Origin: Torreya grandis
Lineage: Eukaryota; Streptophyta; Pinopsida; Cupressales; Taxaceae
DNA length: 64,000 nt
Assembly: GCA_037957365.1 (NCBI GenBank)
Contig: JARHVA010002426.1
Coordinates: forward strand, 315,001-379,000
Direction of reading: 5' to 3'
This document shows, piece after piece, positions 11,381 to 23,709 of the stretch. The stretch's first letter is position 1; each line of letters starts with the position of its first letter. A model generated the notes under the pieces. It did not search any database and was not told the origin of the DNA. It saw only the letters and a program-made list of their open reading frames with translations. A program made the translations under genes and the position numbers.

Positions 11381-11954
11381 GAGACTTGAACTATTGTCTA
11401 CAAAGATCGTTTAAGTTGTGCCATGATATGCCCATTCTTCATATCGTACCTAGATCACTTTCCCACCATAACTTAGCCTATTGACCACTAGTTCTTTTCA
11501 CCTAACCCTATTACTTTTGCCTTGGTTCTGATTCATTTGTATTTCAAGCACTTTTAGTGGTTGATATTAGATGTAGTTCCAACAATTGATTTAGATTTAT
11601 ATTTTTTGAAGACATATATTCAATGACAGTATATGAAAGTAGTATGACAATGATCATGGCAACTGCATCCTTCATTTGTTGTTATGTTCTATTTCATTAC
11701 TCATGATAGTAATTGTAGCCATCTTTGGACAAATTCATATCATTGATCCTTATCGTTGTTTTGTATAACCTAGGAATAACCCCTTTACCATGTATTATTG
11801 CATCACTGTGCCATATATTGCCATTTGCCTAATCATAAACTTGTTACTTAGTTGGACACTTCACTGTAGGGGGATTATAGTGGCTTGAGGTTCATTTGGA
11901 CCATGTAGGTATTACTTAATATTTTCTAAAGTTAGCTCGGTCACTCTTATTTGT

Positions 11955-12075
11955 ATGCTCTCATGTTTTGTGAGCAATTTAAGTTGGAATGTTTTCACCA
12001 TTTTATGAGGAATTTAAGTTTGAATGCTCTCGCTATTTTGCAAGAACCTTAAGCTATGCTCTCACCATTTTAAGA
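11955..12075. repeat. Diverged 35-bp tandem array
   Basis: Units begin tgctctcatgtttt (11955), tgttttcaccatttt (11990), tgctctcgctatttt (12025) and tgctctcaccatttt (12057), each followed by an agg/caa..ttaag segment. Confidence 0.6.
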
Positions 12076-13069
12076 TCGATATATTGTCAATCTCTAATGA
12101 ATTAAGATACCCCAAAAAATTCCAAAAACAATCAAAACATTAGAAAATCCCTAAATATTTGAAAAGACCTAGGAAAATCTTAAAAATTAAAAAATCACGA
12201 AAATTGGCTAAGAATTTCCATGTGAGATATAAAGCCTTCAATTTTTTTTAAGATAGAGTATCTTATCCAAATTCATTTATAGAACACTTTTCCTTTTGCC
12301 TCCCATTTTTTGGAGAACCGCATGATTTAGGTAGCACTTAGATACACGGGCTATCTGGAGTTATCTTAGTTGCCACTTTTTCACCACTTTGTTGCCTTTT
12401 GGCACTTCATTTCATCCCTTTGCCCTAAGGATTATGAGTCTTATAGATATTTCACAAGTAATCACTTGTTCTTTAGTTTCCCGGGGGTTCTTATTGTTTT
12501 CTTACCAATCTTAGTCGTACACTCTTGCCATTTTGTGAGTCACTTTTGTGATCATTGTGCATTTGAACTTGATGCATTAATAAACAATTGGATTTTCTTA
12601 CACTCATCACTTTGCAAGCAACCTTAGACAAATCTTAGGCATTTTTTGAGCTCATTCTCATTCCAAGTTGTAGATGTAGTGAACACTATGAATTATCAAT
12701 TCAGTTCATTAGTGGATACTCATCTTTCATTTCTCACTGTGGTTTTAGCCAAAACCTACACTTTCATAGCTACACAAACTTTCTATGTTTGACGCTTTCA
12801 TGATTATGAGTGTCGCCCCCTTCTTTACCTGATTCACTCATCGTTTTGCAAGACCATTTCTATATTCATTTATAATCATCCTCTTTTCATTATCATCAAT
12901 TTTATTCTATCCCATATCTTGGGAGAACTACATTTGGCCTGAAATTCATGTTGGATCTCGTGTCCATGGGAATATGTGGGCAACATCCACTTGCGTAGTG
13001 CATCAGGAGTTAGTTCGGCTATCCCTTCCTATTTATTCCATTCCTCTTATTTTTTGGTGTCGTTGACCA

Positions 13070-13250
13070 CTATAGTCTATGGGCAACATGTGTTGTCCTG
13101 CTTGTGTTGTTGCTCCCTATGGCCTGGGGCAACCTTTTTCCATCGTACCCTTTGGTGTTTTCCCCTATAGCCTAGGGGCAACCTTGTGCCATTAGTTCTT
13201 GTGTTGTTTTACCTATGTCATTGTTATCTAGCCTATGGACAAACCTATAG
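13070..13250. repeat. Diverged repeat array around 'cctatrgcctrggggcaac'
   Basis: Related units occur near 13076 (ctatgggcaac), 13121 (cctggggcaac), 13171 (cctaggggcaac) and 13234 (cctatggacaaac), spaced 45-63 bases, with tgtgttgtt words between them. No coding sense is seen. Confidence 0.5.
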
Positions 13251-13299
13251 CCAAGCGTAACACATCTATTACACATGCGCAAACAATTTCACTAAGTCA

Positions 13300-13660
13300 C
13301 TATTTTCTTGTATTTTGTTTGTTTCTAACATTGTCACTAACTTGTTTGTATACTTTTGTTTGTTAGTTTAATTTGTTTGTTTACCTTTGTGTGTCTTAGA
13401 ATAGTTTGTTTATTGAATTCTTTCTTTGCCTTAGTTTAGTTTATTTATTCATTTTCCTTAATTTAATTTGTATATTGCTCTTACTTGAACTTAATTGTTT
13501 ATTGCTAGTGCCTTAGTTTATTTGTTTATTTTGTTTTGTTTTCTTTTAATTAGTTGGTTAACTAACTATGTTTCCTTTCGTTTGTTTAGCTTGTTTGTTT
13601 GTTTGTTTGGTTAGTTGCTTTTTTTGTTTATATTTAATTGCTTGTTGCCTTTTTTATTTG
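13300..13660. repeat. TTTG-rich low-complexity sequence
   Basis: A long T/G-rich run dominated by tttgttt and tttagtt words, with a short perfect (TTTG)n near 13590-13608. It contains no gene. Confidence 0.75.
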
Positions 13661-14689
13661 ATTGTACTTGTCTCAGTTGTTGTAGGTCTATTACATTTTA
13701 CTTACACTTGAATATTGATTAGCTATATATTGTACTTAGGTTGTGAATATTTGTATATAGTCCTACACTTAGTTTATTTGTATTATATTTTATACTTGAG
13801 ATTTGATTGTTCATATCTTATTCCTAGGTTGTTTATATTTGCATCTAAACTAGGTTTTTCATGCTTAGGATATATATTGTTATTATATTTATTCATAACT
13901 ATGATGTATAATATCACAAGCTATAACAAAAATCAAGCCAATAGATATATCAATAAATGCAATGGACAATACTTCTCAAATTCAATTAACGAAATCCCAA
14001 ACACATTCCAAACCCATGAGTAAATCAGATCAATATGATTATATTATGTACTAGTATAGACATGCATCTATGAATAAGCATTTATATAAGTCATACAACA
14101 CAAGCAAATAAAATATTGCAACACCTCATATACATGGAAAAATAGTAAATGAAAGAGCATACATGTTTACATGAAAATATAAACATCCACAAATGCTAAA
14201 CATTAGCTAAGCATGAGATCAACATGATAATAAAAATGACCATCATACAAATGAAAGAATAACAATCTATGTACAAAGGCTCTAAGGACCCAATATGAAT
14301 GTTAATGTATGTCACAATAATGTCACATATACCACGAATATATACATATCATAGTGTCAAAATACAACAATATGCTAAAGAGCTATCACAAAGTAGTTCT
14401 GATGCTATGTGTTCATGGGCCTTGTAGCAAGAGGTGGCCCTAGTGGTCATGATGGCATTGATGCTCATGGATGTTGCATAATCTGGCCCAAGGTTGTTGT
14501 CCCATATGTCCTAGTCCTGGACTAACATGATCTATTGGCACCCCTCTACGCATCCAATACCTCAAATTTAGAAATCTATTGATCCTTGGGGATTGTGGTC
14601 TCATATGCTCAACAATAATAAGAGGACTCATCCTTAGCTTGAAGGCTCTCATGTATCATTTGTGAGAATCTTACCTATGTGCTAGCTCT

Positions 14690-16411
14690 TCAAGCCTCAT
14701 CTCACTCATGTTGGAGCCTATGTACATCTGTCTAAGTTTGATCTATATCTAATATAGCTTGGTCTCATTCTGCCTATATCTATGCTTGAACCTACACCAT
14801 ATGTGCCAAATCTGCATTCAACCGAGTAATCTCTCACCGAAGGGAAGTCATATCCTCATCCCTGATATCCAGTGTAGCCTATAAATCTGCCACCCTCCTC
14901 TTCAAACCTTGGATCTCACCTACCCATGTTGTAATCTCCTCCTCTAGCATAGCACTATCCCTTGTTCTCACTGTTCTTGATGGCCTTTCCTAGCCTATAT
15001 CAACAAAAGAACTTACTGTACTTGTGGTAATTCAGTCCAACACCATCATAGCCTAGGTGTCATCACCTCCATCATCTCCTATACCATCTTCTCTGTCATC
15101 TCTGTCATCATCATCATCCCCTCCCCCACTAATTTTCCAGTTGCTCCAACTATTGCTAGCCCCATTTCTAGTCTTGGCCTCATCAATGTCCATCAACACT
15201 TGACCCTGTGCCTATGCCTACCCACTTGCCTATCCAGGTTCTGTAAGTATCAATAAACACACCTGTACCCACTAGTGCATGTACTCTGGTGTGATCCCTA
15301 TGTTTGTTGGACCCCATACATAAGCCCATGCCACTCATGGAATGCTCCCATAGATAGCCACAACTATACTCCTATGGATCACTAGCGTGGCATGGCTAAT
15401 CTCTCTAGCAACATGTGCAAACCACCTAGGATATACATGAACATCTTATACCATGTTGAACTATCATAATACTTGATAAGGCCTATACTCCTCAATGATG
15501 TGCAATTGCCTCCTTGTAATGAAGCATCTACAGTCATAAATATTATGTACCATGCATCCCAAGGCCATTGGAGTTGATAAAGAAGACAAGGCCTCTAGAT
15601 GAAGAACTGTGGTGTTAGCTCATCGAACATGCATCGATAAAAGCAAATATCTTTGCAGTGTCTTCGACGTCCTACGCCTGTCTATACCCAACCATATGCC
15701 AATGGTTCCTGTAGGCCCCTAACCTATCTCCAACCCACTAGGTGCTCTATGGATATACGCTTCCAAGCCTAAACCATGATTAGAGTGGAAGCCCCAATGC
15801 TCTGTATGCCTCGATAGGCCACCATATGAAAATTCCTTTAATACTTTTGGGCCCCATGCAAATCTCATAGCCTCATACTTCATGCTCCAAATCACTCCTC
15901 CTAGGCCCATGTAAAAGAAATGGTCACTCTTTTCAGGCAACAATATGCCTTTGATAATAGCCATCAAAACAATAACCTCTTTATCGATCAATGCTGGTGG
16001 TGAAGGGTCCCCAAGGGCTAGGTTGTCAGGTCATAAATTGGTATATGTCTCTAGCAAGTTAATATCAACCTTCCCATGCACCATGTGAATATCCTAAAAG
16101 CCAATAAAATCATCTAACACTATCAGTTACCATGTTGGATCTATCCATAATAGCCTACAACCTCTCATGGGTAGCTTGAGGATCCGCCAAGTATCCTTAA
16201 GTGTAATAATGGCCTCCCCATTTGACATGCACAATATCAAAGTCTCAGAATGCCATTGCTCTACGAGGGCACTCAGATATGCTTGATCTACACAAATCAC
16301 AGGCATCCATGCCATGCCATATAAGTTTAGGGCATGTAGGAATATAACCATCTCTATAGTCCAAACTTGAGGTGTTCGTAAACAATGAGAATGCCACTCA
16401 TGTGCTGTCAA
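14690..16411 (-). pseudogene. Plant mobile domain (PMD) protein, antisense frame in a gypsy element
   Basis: The minus strand keeps one reading frame through about 1.2 kb, interrupted by stops. AYLSALVEQWHSETLILCMS, NGEAIITLKDTWRILKLPMRG (in parts), GIWLGIDRRR, IIEEYRPYQVL and AYVWGPTNIGITPEYMHWYR match the pattern of plant mobile domain proteins (aminotransferase-like PMD, PF10536: 'L..L.ERW..ET.TFHL..GE.TITLEDV..LLGLPI.G'). A later part, LKRRVADLQATLDIRDEDMT and neighbours near 14.8-14.95 kb, looks like a coiled coil. PMDs occur in host MAIN-like proteins and inside transposable elements. Its position, opposite to the integrase and before the 3' LTR, fits the antisense extra ORFs reported in Tat-lineage gypsy elements. 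Start not determined; the copy is inactive. Confidence 0.7.
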
Positions 16412-17390
16412 TACAATGAGCTATTCGTAAAATCATAGATAGATTAGCATTAGGCTGTATCTATGTTGTTGTCTAGCCTATGCCTACCCTATTAGGCCTA
16501 TTTTCCCCTCTCTCCTAGAGGTTGGACCCCTTTTGGGTCCCCTAAAGTTAGCTATTTTTCCTTTTAGGATGAAGTCACCGTTTTGGCATTTTCTACCATT
16601 TTTGGGTGAAATCACCATTTTCATTTTTTACGAAATCAACAACTTCTCCTGAAATTGAAAAAAAATCACTGTTTTGGCATTTTCCACTACTTTTTGGAGA
16701 TGTCACCATTTTCAGAAATGATGACTTCATACAAAGTCGTTGATTTTCTTTGCAAAGCCACCCTTTTCCCTTCCACAAAAATGATAAGTTTTCAAGTTTG
16801 CATCCTAAACCTTGTAATAAATGCATCGTAAATGAGCCTATTGACTAGGGTTAGGTCACATATTAGAGGCCATCATGTGTAGGTCACCATTTCTCATTGA
16901 TAAATCTTGCAAAAAACTAGAGCTCATGTTTTTAAAGGGCTAGAGTGAAAATGAATCATTTTTCACCCCATGGGGTGAATATATAGCCTAAAAATTTGAG
17001 TTTTACCCCTAGTGCCTAAAGTTCCTTTCACTCACTCTATAAGGTTTAGTTTTTGCCTTTGTGATCCGTTTTATGTGTTGTTTGATCCTAGATTCCTTAT
17101 TTCTTGGTCATTTTGTCACCGGACCATCTTATTGGGCCTCTTCTGAGACCCATTTAACAACATTATTTTTATACCTATACCAAGTGTTAGTTTGAATGTG
17201 CATCTTCATGCTCACACTTAGGCTAGAATCATATTGTTATTATTTGCCACCTCATCGTAGATCCATTTTACAGGTTTTTCCTATAAGCTCCCCTTCCCAA
17301 TTCGCCTATATGCAACAAATTCTTTTCCAACAAATCAATGATCTATTTTGCCTTTCTAAGGAAAAACTGTTTTCAATCATGCAATCCCTA
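16412..17390. other. Non-coding, with a diverged 91-bp duplication
   Basis: No gene is supported. gttttggcattttc at 16580 and again at 16671 marks a diverged duplication with 'caccattttc' following each copy. The stretch continues the 3' untranslated region of the gypsy element. Confidence 0.45.
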
Positions 17391-17610
17391 TGCTAATGAT
17401 TGAAATCGCCTTTGGAAAAATCATTATTTTTTGACCTATTTGTCATGGGGGCAAATACCTGTGCTAATGATTATAAATACCTTTGGGCAAATCATTATCC
17501 TACGCTTTATCGACCTTACCAGGGCACCTACTTGTGCCATTTATTATAATTGCCTTTGGGAAACCTTGTGTCTCAACTCCCGTTACTGATTATAACTGCC
17601 CTTGGAAAAT
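17391..17610. repeat. Diverged tandem array (~71 bp) before the 3' LTR
   Basis: Units start near 17391 (tgctaatgattgaaat), 17462 (tgctaatgattataaat), 17535 (tgccatttattataat) and 17585 (ctgattataactgc), each with 'gcctttgg(g/a)aaa' about 15 bases on. Tandem repeats just upstream of the 3' LTR are common in plant gypsy elements. Confidence 0.6.
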
Positions 17611-17690
17611 TAATGTTTTATCCAATGTTACCACTATATCATGTCATTTTATTCATTTTGAGGGAACATTTGATTCTATTTTCAACCTGA

Positions 17691-17703
17691 TCCATCAAGG
17701 GGG
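17691..17703 (+). promoter_or_regulatory. Candidate polypurine tract
   Basis: tccatcaaggggg sits directly before tgtctaggg, a plausible LTR start. A polypurine tract here would prime plus-strand DNA synthesis. The purine run is short. Confidence 0.4.
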
Positions 17704-18437
17704 TGTCTAGGGTTATTTGACTGCCCTTTGGGGCATGGACCTTTCATCTTAATAACTTTTGCATTATTTGAAAATATGTTACTATGCCCGTGTCTTGCAA
17801 TGACTTCTCAAATAGGGGCAAACTTTAGACACTCCTTTTTGACCACTTTCATGTCGAAACCATATACAAGATTGATTTCTATTAAACAATGTAATTTAAG
17901 CCTAGAAAACACTAGATTTTCCAATTTCATCCATGTAAGGGATATAATTGCCCAAAATTGTGTCAAGGCATATTCATTTGGGGTATTACCTTATACGCAA
18001 CGATAACCTAGCTTGGATTAAACCTTAGTCAAATTACAACCTAACAAATTGACATTCTTTGGCCTTTTGATCTATTAATTCAAAACACTTAAACAATTCT
18101 TAAATGCCAAATACCCCAAGCAAGATTAATTAAAAATGAAATTTCAATTAGTTGTTTAAGTAAAAATTCCAAGTTCAATTAGGGAATTATATTTTATAAA
18201 AAAATTTCAATAAAGACGAGGTCAAAGTCAAGATAATTAATAATATCTTTTATTAATTCCTAAAATAAAAATAAATGGTGAGTTGCAACCTCATAAATAT
18301 CTTCTATGAGTTGTCAAACCTTCATAATTTCTTTGACCCAACCCAGGGTTAATCTAAACTTGACCAAAGTTAATCTAGACACAACCAAGGTTAAAATTAA
18401 ACCTAAATGCACTAGGGTTAGAGTTAGTTTAAATACC

Positions 18438-18444
18438 TATAAAT
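18438..18444 (+). promoter_or_regulatory. TATA box in the gypsy LTR
   Basis: cctataaatgc is followed about 30 bases later by a pyrimidine-rich ctcactctcttc, a typical plant transcription start context. Confidence 0.45.
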
Positions 18445-18519
18445 GCAAGTGCCCTCACTCTCTTCAAACAAGTATTTGCGTGTAAGGTTATTTTGTAGGA
18501 ATACTTTCAATAAGCTCTC

Positions 18520-18525
18520 AATAAA
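18520..18525 (+). terminator. AATAAA signal in the gypsy LTR
   Basis: aataaaatttat lies 76 bases after the TATA box, consistent with the R region of an LTR. Confidence 0.4.
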
Positions 18526-20248
18526 ATTTATAATGCCAAATTGATTCAAGAAGATTCACATGACAAGCCAAGCCAAACTAAGACAAGCTTCAAGTGATCT
18601 TAGAGAAGTGTTTCTAAAATGGAAATTGCATTGATCAAAGTATCTATTGCCCACAAACCAAGCATGGACATTCTCTATGCCAATGAATGAGTACTAGTTT
18701 TGACAAGGGAGGTAACATAGTTTTTGTGTTTTATCTTCTATTTGTAAATTTATTGATTGTGTTAAGCTCAATCAAGTACTTATGCAAGATTAATTTAGTT
18801 TCTATTGCAATTTGATTTAAATTCTCTTTTGATTCACTAACAAGAAATTAATGAAATTTAGCTCTTCGGATTCCTAATGATACAACTTCGATAATTGATA
18901 ATGTATGTCTTGACTTGGATTTAGAGTGTTTTAGACTTGATTGTGATTCATATTAGTGATGAGTTTGAAAATTGAGAGGAATATGGAAGATATACTCTGT
19001 TTAAGATAGCGTATAGATGTATACTAGGTAAGTGTTAGGTCACTTTTAAATGAGCCATTTATTTATTTATATATGGATCTAATTTAAAATTTTCTTACAC
19101 CAGTGACATACTAGGTTAATGTGAAAACCCTAGGTATTATTTTTATTTTTTAAAAGATATGTTTTGGGGAGAAGTTTGATACCAGTTATATTAGTTCAAT
19201 ATCAACTAGAAATATTGATCCCATTTTGTAGAAGTGACTTATGTACAAGCACATTAAACTGAGATTTTGAAGATGTTTGAGTAAGATACTTAAAATTTTT
19301 GAAATAAAAAGTAATGTTGATATAGATTTGTAACATTATAGTGGAAGGGTTGAATCATAAGATAACATGCAAGTGTGAGATAATGTCAAATGTGGATTTT
19401 GTTTGAGTGCACACATCATGTGTGGTAAATGTTTGTCATGTTTGTCATTATTAAGTATCAAAGACAAGATTTTAGTATTAACAAATGCGACCCCCTTCTC
19501 CCATCGCCCCTCCCATTTTATTATATTAATGGAATTAATAGAGTAAAAGTATAAAATGTACTTGGTTACAACACAAAATTTATTTGGTGTAAATCTCAAA
19601 AATTTCAAGTCACTCGATAGGGAAACCGACAATCATTTGTAGTCAATGTACATATAATGAATATTTTAATCTAAAACTAATAGTTTTATTTATTTTTAAA
19701 GTGTTAGACTACACTTATTTGTTGGTGAAAAGCATGTTTATATTACAAATTAATAGATATGATGTTTCGATGAAGTAGTGGAGAGATTGTGATACTACAT
19801 TGAAGCACATGGGGAGTTAGGATGATCATTCCCTAAACATGTGTAACTATGCAATATATTGAGTTGGGACATAAGCATGCCATTCTACTCGTGATTGTGG
19901 AGAAACATATGCAATGTGTTAACTCAAATGAAGAATGTATTTGATAGAACCACTAGGCCAAGTTCACTAAAATAAAGGTGAATAAAACACTGTATATGGA
20001 TTATAGATTCATTTTTAATGTTTTGTTCAACTTTTCTCCATGTAAAAAATAAATACATGATCGAAAGGAAATGAAAAGTGTGCACACCCCATGATGAATG
20101 CATGTTTTTATTATGCAGTTTTACTCGATGAAAAAATATAAAATGTGATTGAAATATAATGGACAATGTTTATGCCTGCACCATGCCCACATATCTAAAC
20201 AAGTGTTATGACAATCATTTTCCATTCAATTGTAAACAATGTTCTTAT

Positions 20249-20390
20249 GTATGTGTGCATGAACTAATATCATTCCCTCTAAATCTTAAATGTTTGTATG
20301 TGTGCATGAACATGTATCATTCCCCCTCAATCTAAAATGGGTATGTGTGCATGAATAAGTATCACACCTCTTGAATTTGAAATATGTACA
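20249..20390. repeat. Diverged ~46-bp tandem repeat, three units
   Basis: gtatgtgtgcatgaa starts units at 20249, 20296 and 20341; each continues with a 'tatcatt/c.cctc..aat(c/t)t.aaat' segment. Confidence 0.7.
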
Positions 20391-20464
20391 TGTGTACTTG
20401 TTATTCTTATTCCTGTGGTTTTTTCATTTGCCCATGCAAATGCGTCCTATTGTGTATGAATCTA

Positions 20465-20634
20465 TGATCAAGTGTGTATAAGGTGAGTGAATATGAATGC
20501 CATATGCTTTGGTATTATTTTTCATTTATCTAAACCATCTAAATTTATGTGATCAAGTGTGTATAAAGTGAGTGAATATGAATGCCATATGCTTTGTTAT
20601 TATTTTTCATTTATCTAAACCATCTAAATTTATG
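20465..20634. repeat. 85-bp tandem duplication, nearly identical
   Basis: tgatcaagtgtgtataa begins copies at 20465 and 20550. The two 85-bp copies differ at about two positions by eye (aagg/aaag and ttgg/ttgt), so the duplication is recent. Confidence 0.9.
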
Positions 20635-22031
20635 AAATTTGTATTGTGGTATGATTTCTTGTTCACAAATAATTATGTCTTTATGACAAGCCCATTGAAG
20701 TTACCCTCTTTTGAGAAAATGGATTTATCCTATAAGTCACTCATTTTAAAATAAAGGTTAACTTATAAAATTATGTAATATCATGTGAACATGTGAAGAA
20801 TATCTTATCATCGAATTGTAATTTTAAATCAAGACATGTATGTAACATATGTAATGTCAAGAACATAAGTGCCATTTCTATACAGATGCATCACTAAAAC
20901 ACATAATAAAAGTGTAATTGAATACGAATGTGAAATAACAACATGAATGATATAGATCATGGCACCATTCTATGTTATTAAGCTCAATAATAACAAATGT
21001 TACTATCACATATATAAGGTAATGGACACATTCTAAGGATATAAAACTTCACAACAAACAAGGCTAAGGTCCACATGGAAGTGGTAAATAAAAAAATTCA
21101 CAAACAAAGGACATCAAAGATTTCACAATAGTCAAGCAAAAAGTATAATAGAGTAAAACTATCAATGGATCATAGAACAAGTAACTAATATACACAGTCC
21201 ATTTGTCTAAAATTCACATTGAGTATAATGTAATATCAATTATCAACATGTAATAAAATGAGTAACTAGTAATAAATGTTTATTAGTTATTTCAACATGG
21301 TAAAAAGATCACATTAAGATATAACTTGTAATAAAGAAACCTATTGAACAATATTCCCCTATTATCTACATGGGCACTAGGTAGAGGGAAAACCAACATT
21401 ATATGTACATGTTTAGCTTGTATGTCTTGCCTAATATTCACATACTATTAAATGCATGTGTGTAAGTTTTCATGTACAAAAAATTTGATAAATATCATAT
21501 GAAAATAGTGTAATATATAAATATTATGTCATGCTCAGGGCATGATTTTATATTTTTTAATAGTTTAATGTTTTATTATTTTCTTGATTATTTTTGAAAT
21601 TTTTGGAATTTGAAAACTATTATGAATGATCCTATCCAAAGAAGGATCATGTGAAGTTCATATATAAAATATTAGAATGGTCTTCCATCATGGATCAAAG
21701 AAATTAATTGTGAATGGGTTTAGATCAGATAAGGATTCATGTGGTATAACATATCAATCATGGTGACTACTCATAAAACAAGGGGTATGATGAATGAATC
21801 TAGATGTGTAAGAGCTCTATGTTATTCACTATATAATAGGATAACATATTTTAGTTTTTGTTTACTATGGAACATGTTAAACTGATGATAGTGCTATCTG
21901 AGTATGTATTGTAGGATACGGTGGCATCTATGATCTATAAGTAAATAAATGATGTGATCAATGTTGAATTGGTAACTATATAGAGATGTCTTTTATATGT
22001 GTGACAATTGAATTTGTATGGTCATCTTGGA

Positions 22032-22200
22032 CTTATGTATCAACCATCTCTTAATAATGATCATAAATAGGTATATATACCATCTCGAATTAATGATTTT
22101 GAATATGTGTGTCAACGTTGCATCTATGAATAATGATCATGAATATGTGTATCAACCATCTTTGAATAATGATCTTAAATATGTGTATCAACCAATCATA
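22032..22200. repeat. ~36-bp tandem repeat, about five units
   Basis: Units with the pattern 'tatgtgtatcaaccatct..gaataatgat' start near 22034, 22068, 22104, 22143 and 22179. The period is a multiple of three, so an 81-codon frame stays open through it (repeating YQP..NND), but this is a by-product of the array rather than a gene. Confidence 0.75.
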
Positions 22201-22854
22201 GTGGTGGTGGAGGTGGAGAAGATATCATTGATTATAGTAGATACACATATAATACACCTATAACTATGACTACATTATTGTAGTGTATGTAATATAGGCA
22301 TTGATGCACTATGGAAGGTATTATAAGAATCTATACATACATGGCCATTATGAAAACATGTCAAAGACCTCATTACTATGTTAAAAAAAATGATTGGCTA
22401 ATATACCTGAGCCCACATGAATGCGTGCTATGTATATGTAAGATCCATTAAATGATTTATATGATTCCTCTAAATATTTTTATGTAGACATGAGATAGGG
22501 TAAATGACATTGTGCAAATGTTATCACTTGAACCATTTTCAAGCATAACACTATGTATATGTTTTTCATTAATGTGAGTCGGTATGAACATTGAATGAGA
22601 TTATGAATTGTTACAAACTATCTCACTATCATCAAATGCGATCATGCCATGCTGAGGTGCAATAACACTAAGTGTACCAATGATATTATCTATTGAATTA
22701 TCATATATCATTGGTGCTAGATGCATGCTGCTTGCATAATGTTCCTCTAAAGTGTATATAGCTTATATTATCACGTGTAGGAATAAAATGGATAAATATG
22801 TTCAATTTTTTTCTGTTATGTTTCAGTCAATATTCCTTTATAAAATTTATGAAA

Positions 22855-23696
22855 TGTTAAGCATAGGCTATTACTAAGATGGGGGTGAATCGGTAATAGA
22901 TATCTTTTTCACTTTTTACATAAACAATTATTCCACTTTAGATATGTAATATAATCAAATCACAACTCACACAACACAAAGTAATAGTGACACAAGATTT
23001 ATATGTGGAAACCTTTTCGAGAGAACCACGAAGAAATAAATCTCAATATAATAATTTGTAGGCACCAACCTAATGGAGCACCAACCCCAATACAATTTAT
23101 TAAGCACCAACTTACAAGAGCACCAATTCCTCTGTCAAGCACCAACTCAACAAATCTTCGTGAGCACCAAATCATAAGAGCACCAACCCATTTGAATGAA
23201 GGCACTAACCCTTTGGATGAAATAACACTTCTATCTATGACTTGTTGCTTATACACAAAATGATAGGACTTTGCTTTTTCACTCTTTTAAATCTGATCAA
23301 TTACAATATATCTTTGATGTTATATGTCTTTATAATTTGCTTATGCTTCTTTGTTTCAATAACCACTTTTATTCTCAAATATTTCTACTCTTCTTCTTTT
23401 TTCTTTCTCTCTCACACATATATGATCTTCAATCAAATCGAATACTTGTTACACTTACACATCTCTTCTCCCTTATATCGCCATTAAAGGATGTGTCCCA
23501 TACAAGAGGTACCTCTTCACTAAAAAATGTGACCATTGACATTTCCGTTCACTTCCATCAACATTTCCTTTCACTCCTAGGAACAATTACATTCACTTAC
23601 GACAACAATTTCGTTCACTTATAGCAATAATTCCATTTGATATTTACGTTTATATCCATTACAATTACTTTGACATCAATGACAATATTTACAAGA
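22855..23696 (-). repeat. 3' LTR of the copia element
   Basis: 842 bp, aligned with the right LTR over its whole length. In element sense it holds the 22-bp U3 repeats (about 23538-23640), a TATA-like cgatataagg near 23471-23480 and the GTTGGTGC array (about 23060-23215). Its outer end here is the LTR 3' end. Confidence 0.93.
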
Positions 23697-23697
23697 A

Positions 23698-23709
23698 TCT
23701 CCCCCTTTG
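23698..23709 (-). promoter_or_regulatory. Copia polypurine tract
   Basis: On the minus strand caaagggggaga lies next to the 3' LTR, the place where plus-strand DNA synthesis is primed. It follows the VINDKGGD peptide end common in these elements. Confidence 0.85.

Larger units (their letters stand above)
11381..14689. other. Non-coding 3' region of the gypsy element
   Basis: Between the integrase end and the antisense PMD frame there is about 3.3 kb without a supported gene. It is made largely of diverged tandem repeats and TTTG-rich simple sequence, listed separately. Some may be unrelated later insertions. Confidence 0.4.
17704..18900 (+). repeat. Candidate 3' LTR of the gypsy element (right end approximate)
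   Basis: The proposed LTR begins tgtctaggg after the purine tract. About 0.73 kb in it has a TATA box (18438) and 80 bases later AATAAA (18520), the promoter/poly(A) pairing expected of an LTR. No second copy is available to fix its right end, which could be a few hundred bases either side of 18.9 kb. Confidence 0.4.
18901..22849. other. AT-rich non-coding stretch
   Basis: Very AT-rich, no recognisable gene or transposon protein. Three minisatellites (listed) are the only structure seen. Some phrases near 20.9-21.1 kb loosely resemble 45.4-46.1 kb, which suggests members of one old repeat family. Confidence 0.5.

Noticed and set aside
13715..14023. 102-codon Tyr/Leu-rich plus-strand frame
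   Set aside because: Low-complexity TTAT-rich translation without start context or motif.
23003..23263. 86-codon plus-strand frame, and its partner at 29126-29407
   Set aside because: Both lie in the copia LTRs and result from the gcaccaac array; the similarity between them is LTR identity, not a conserved gene.
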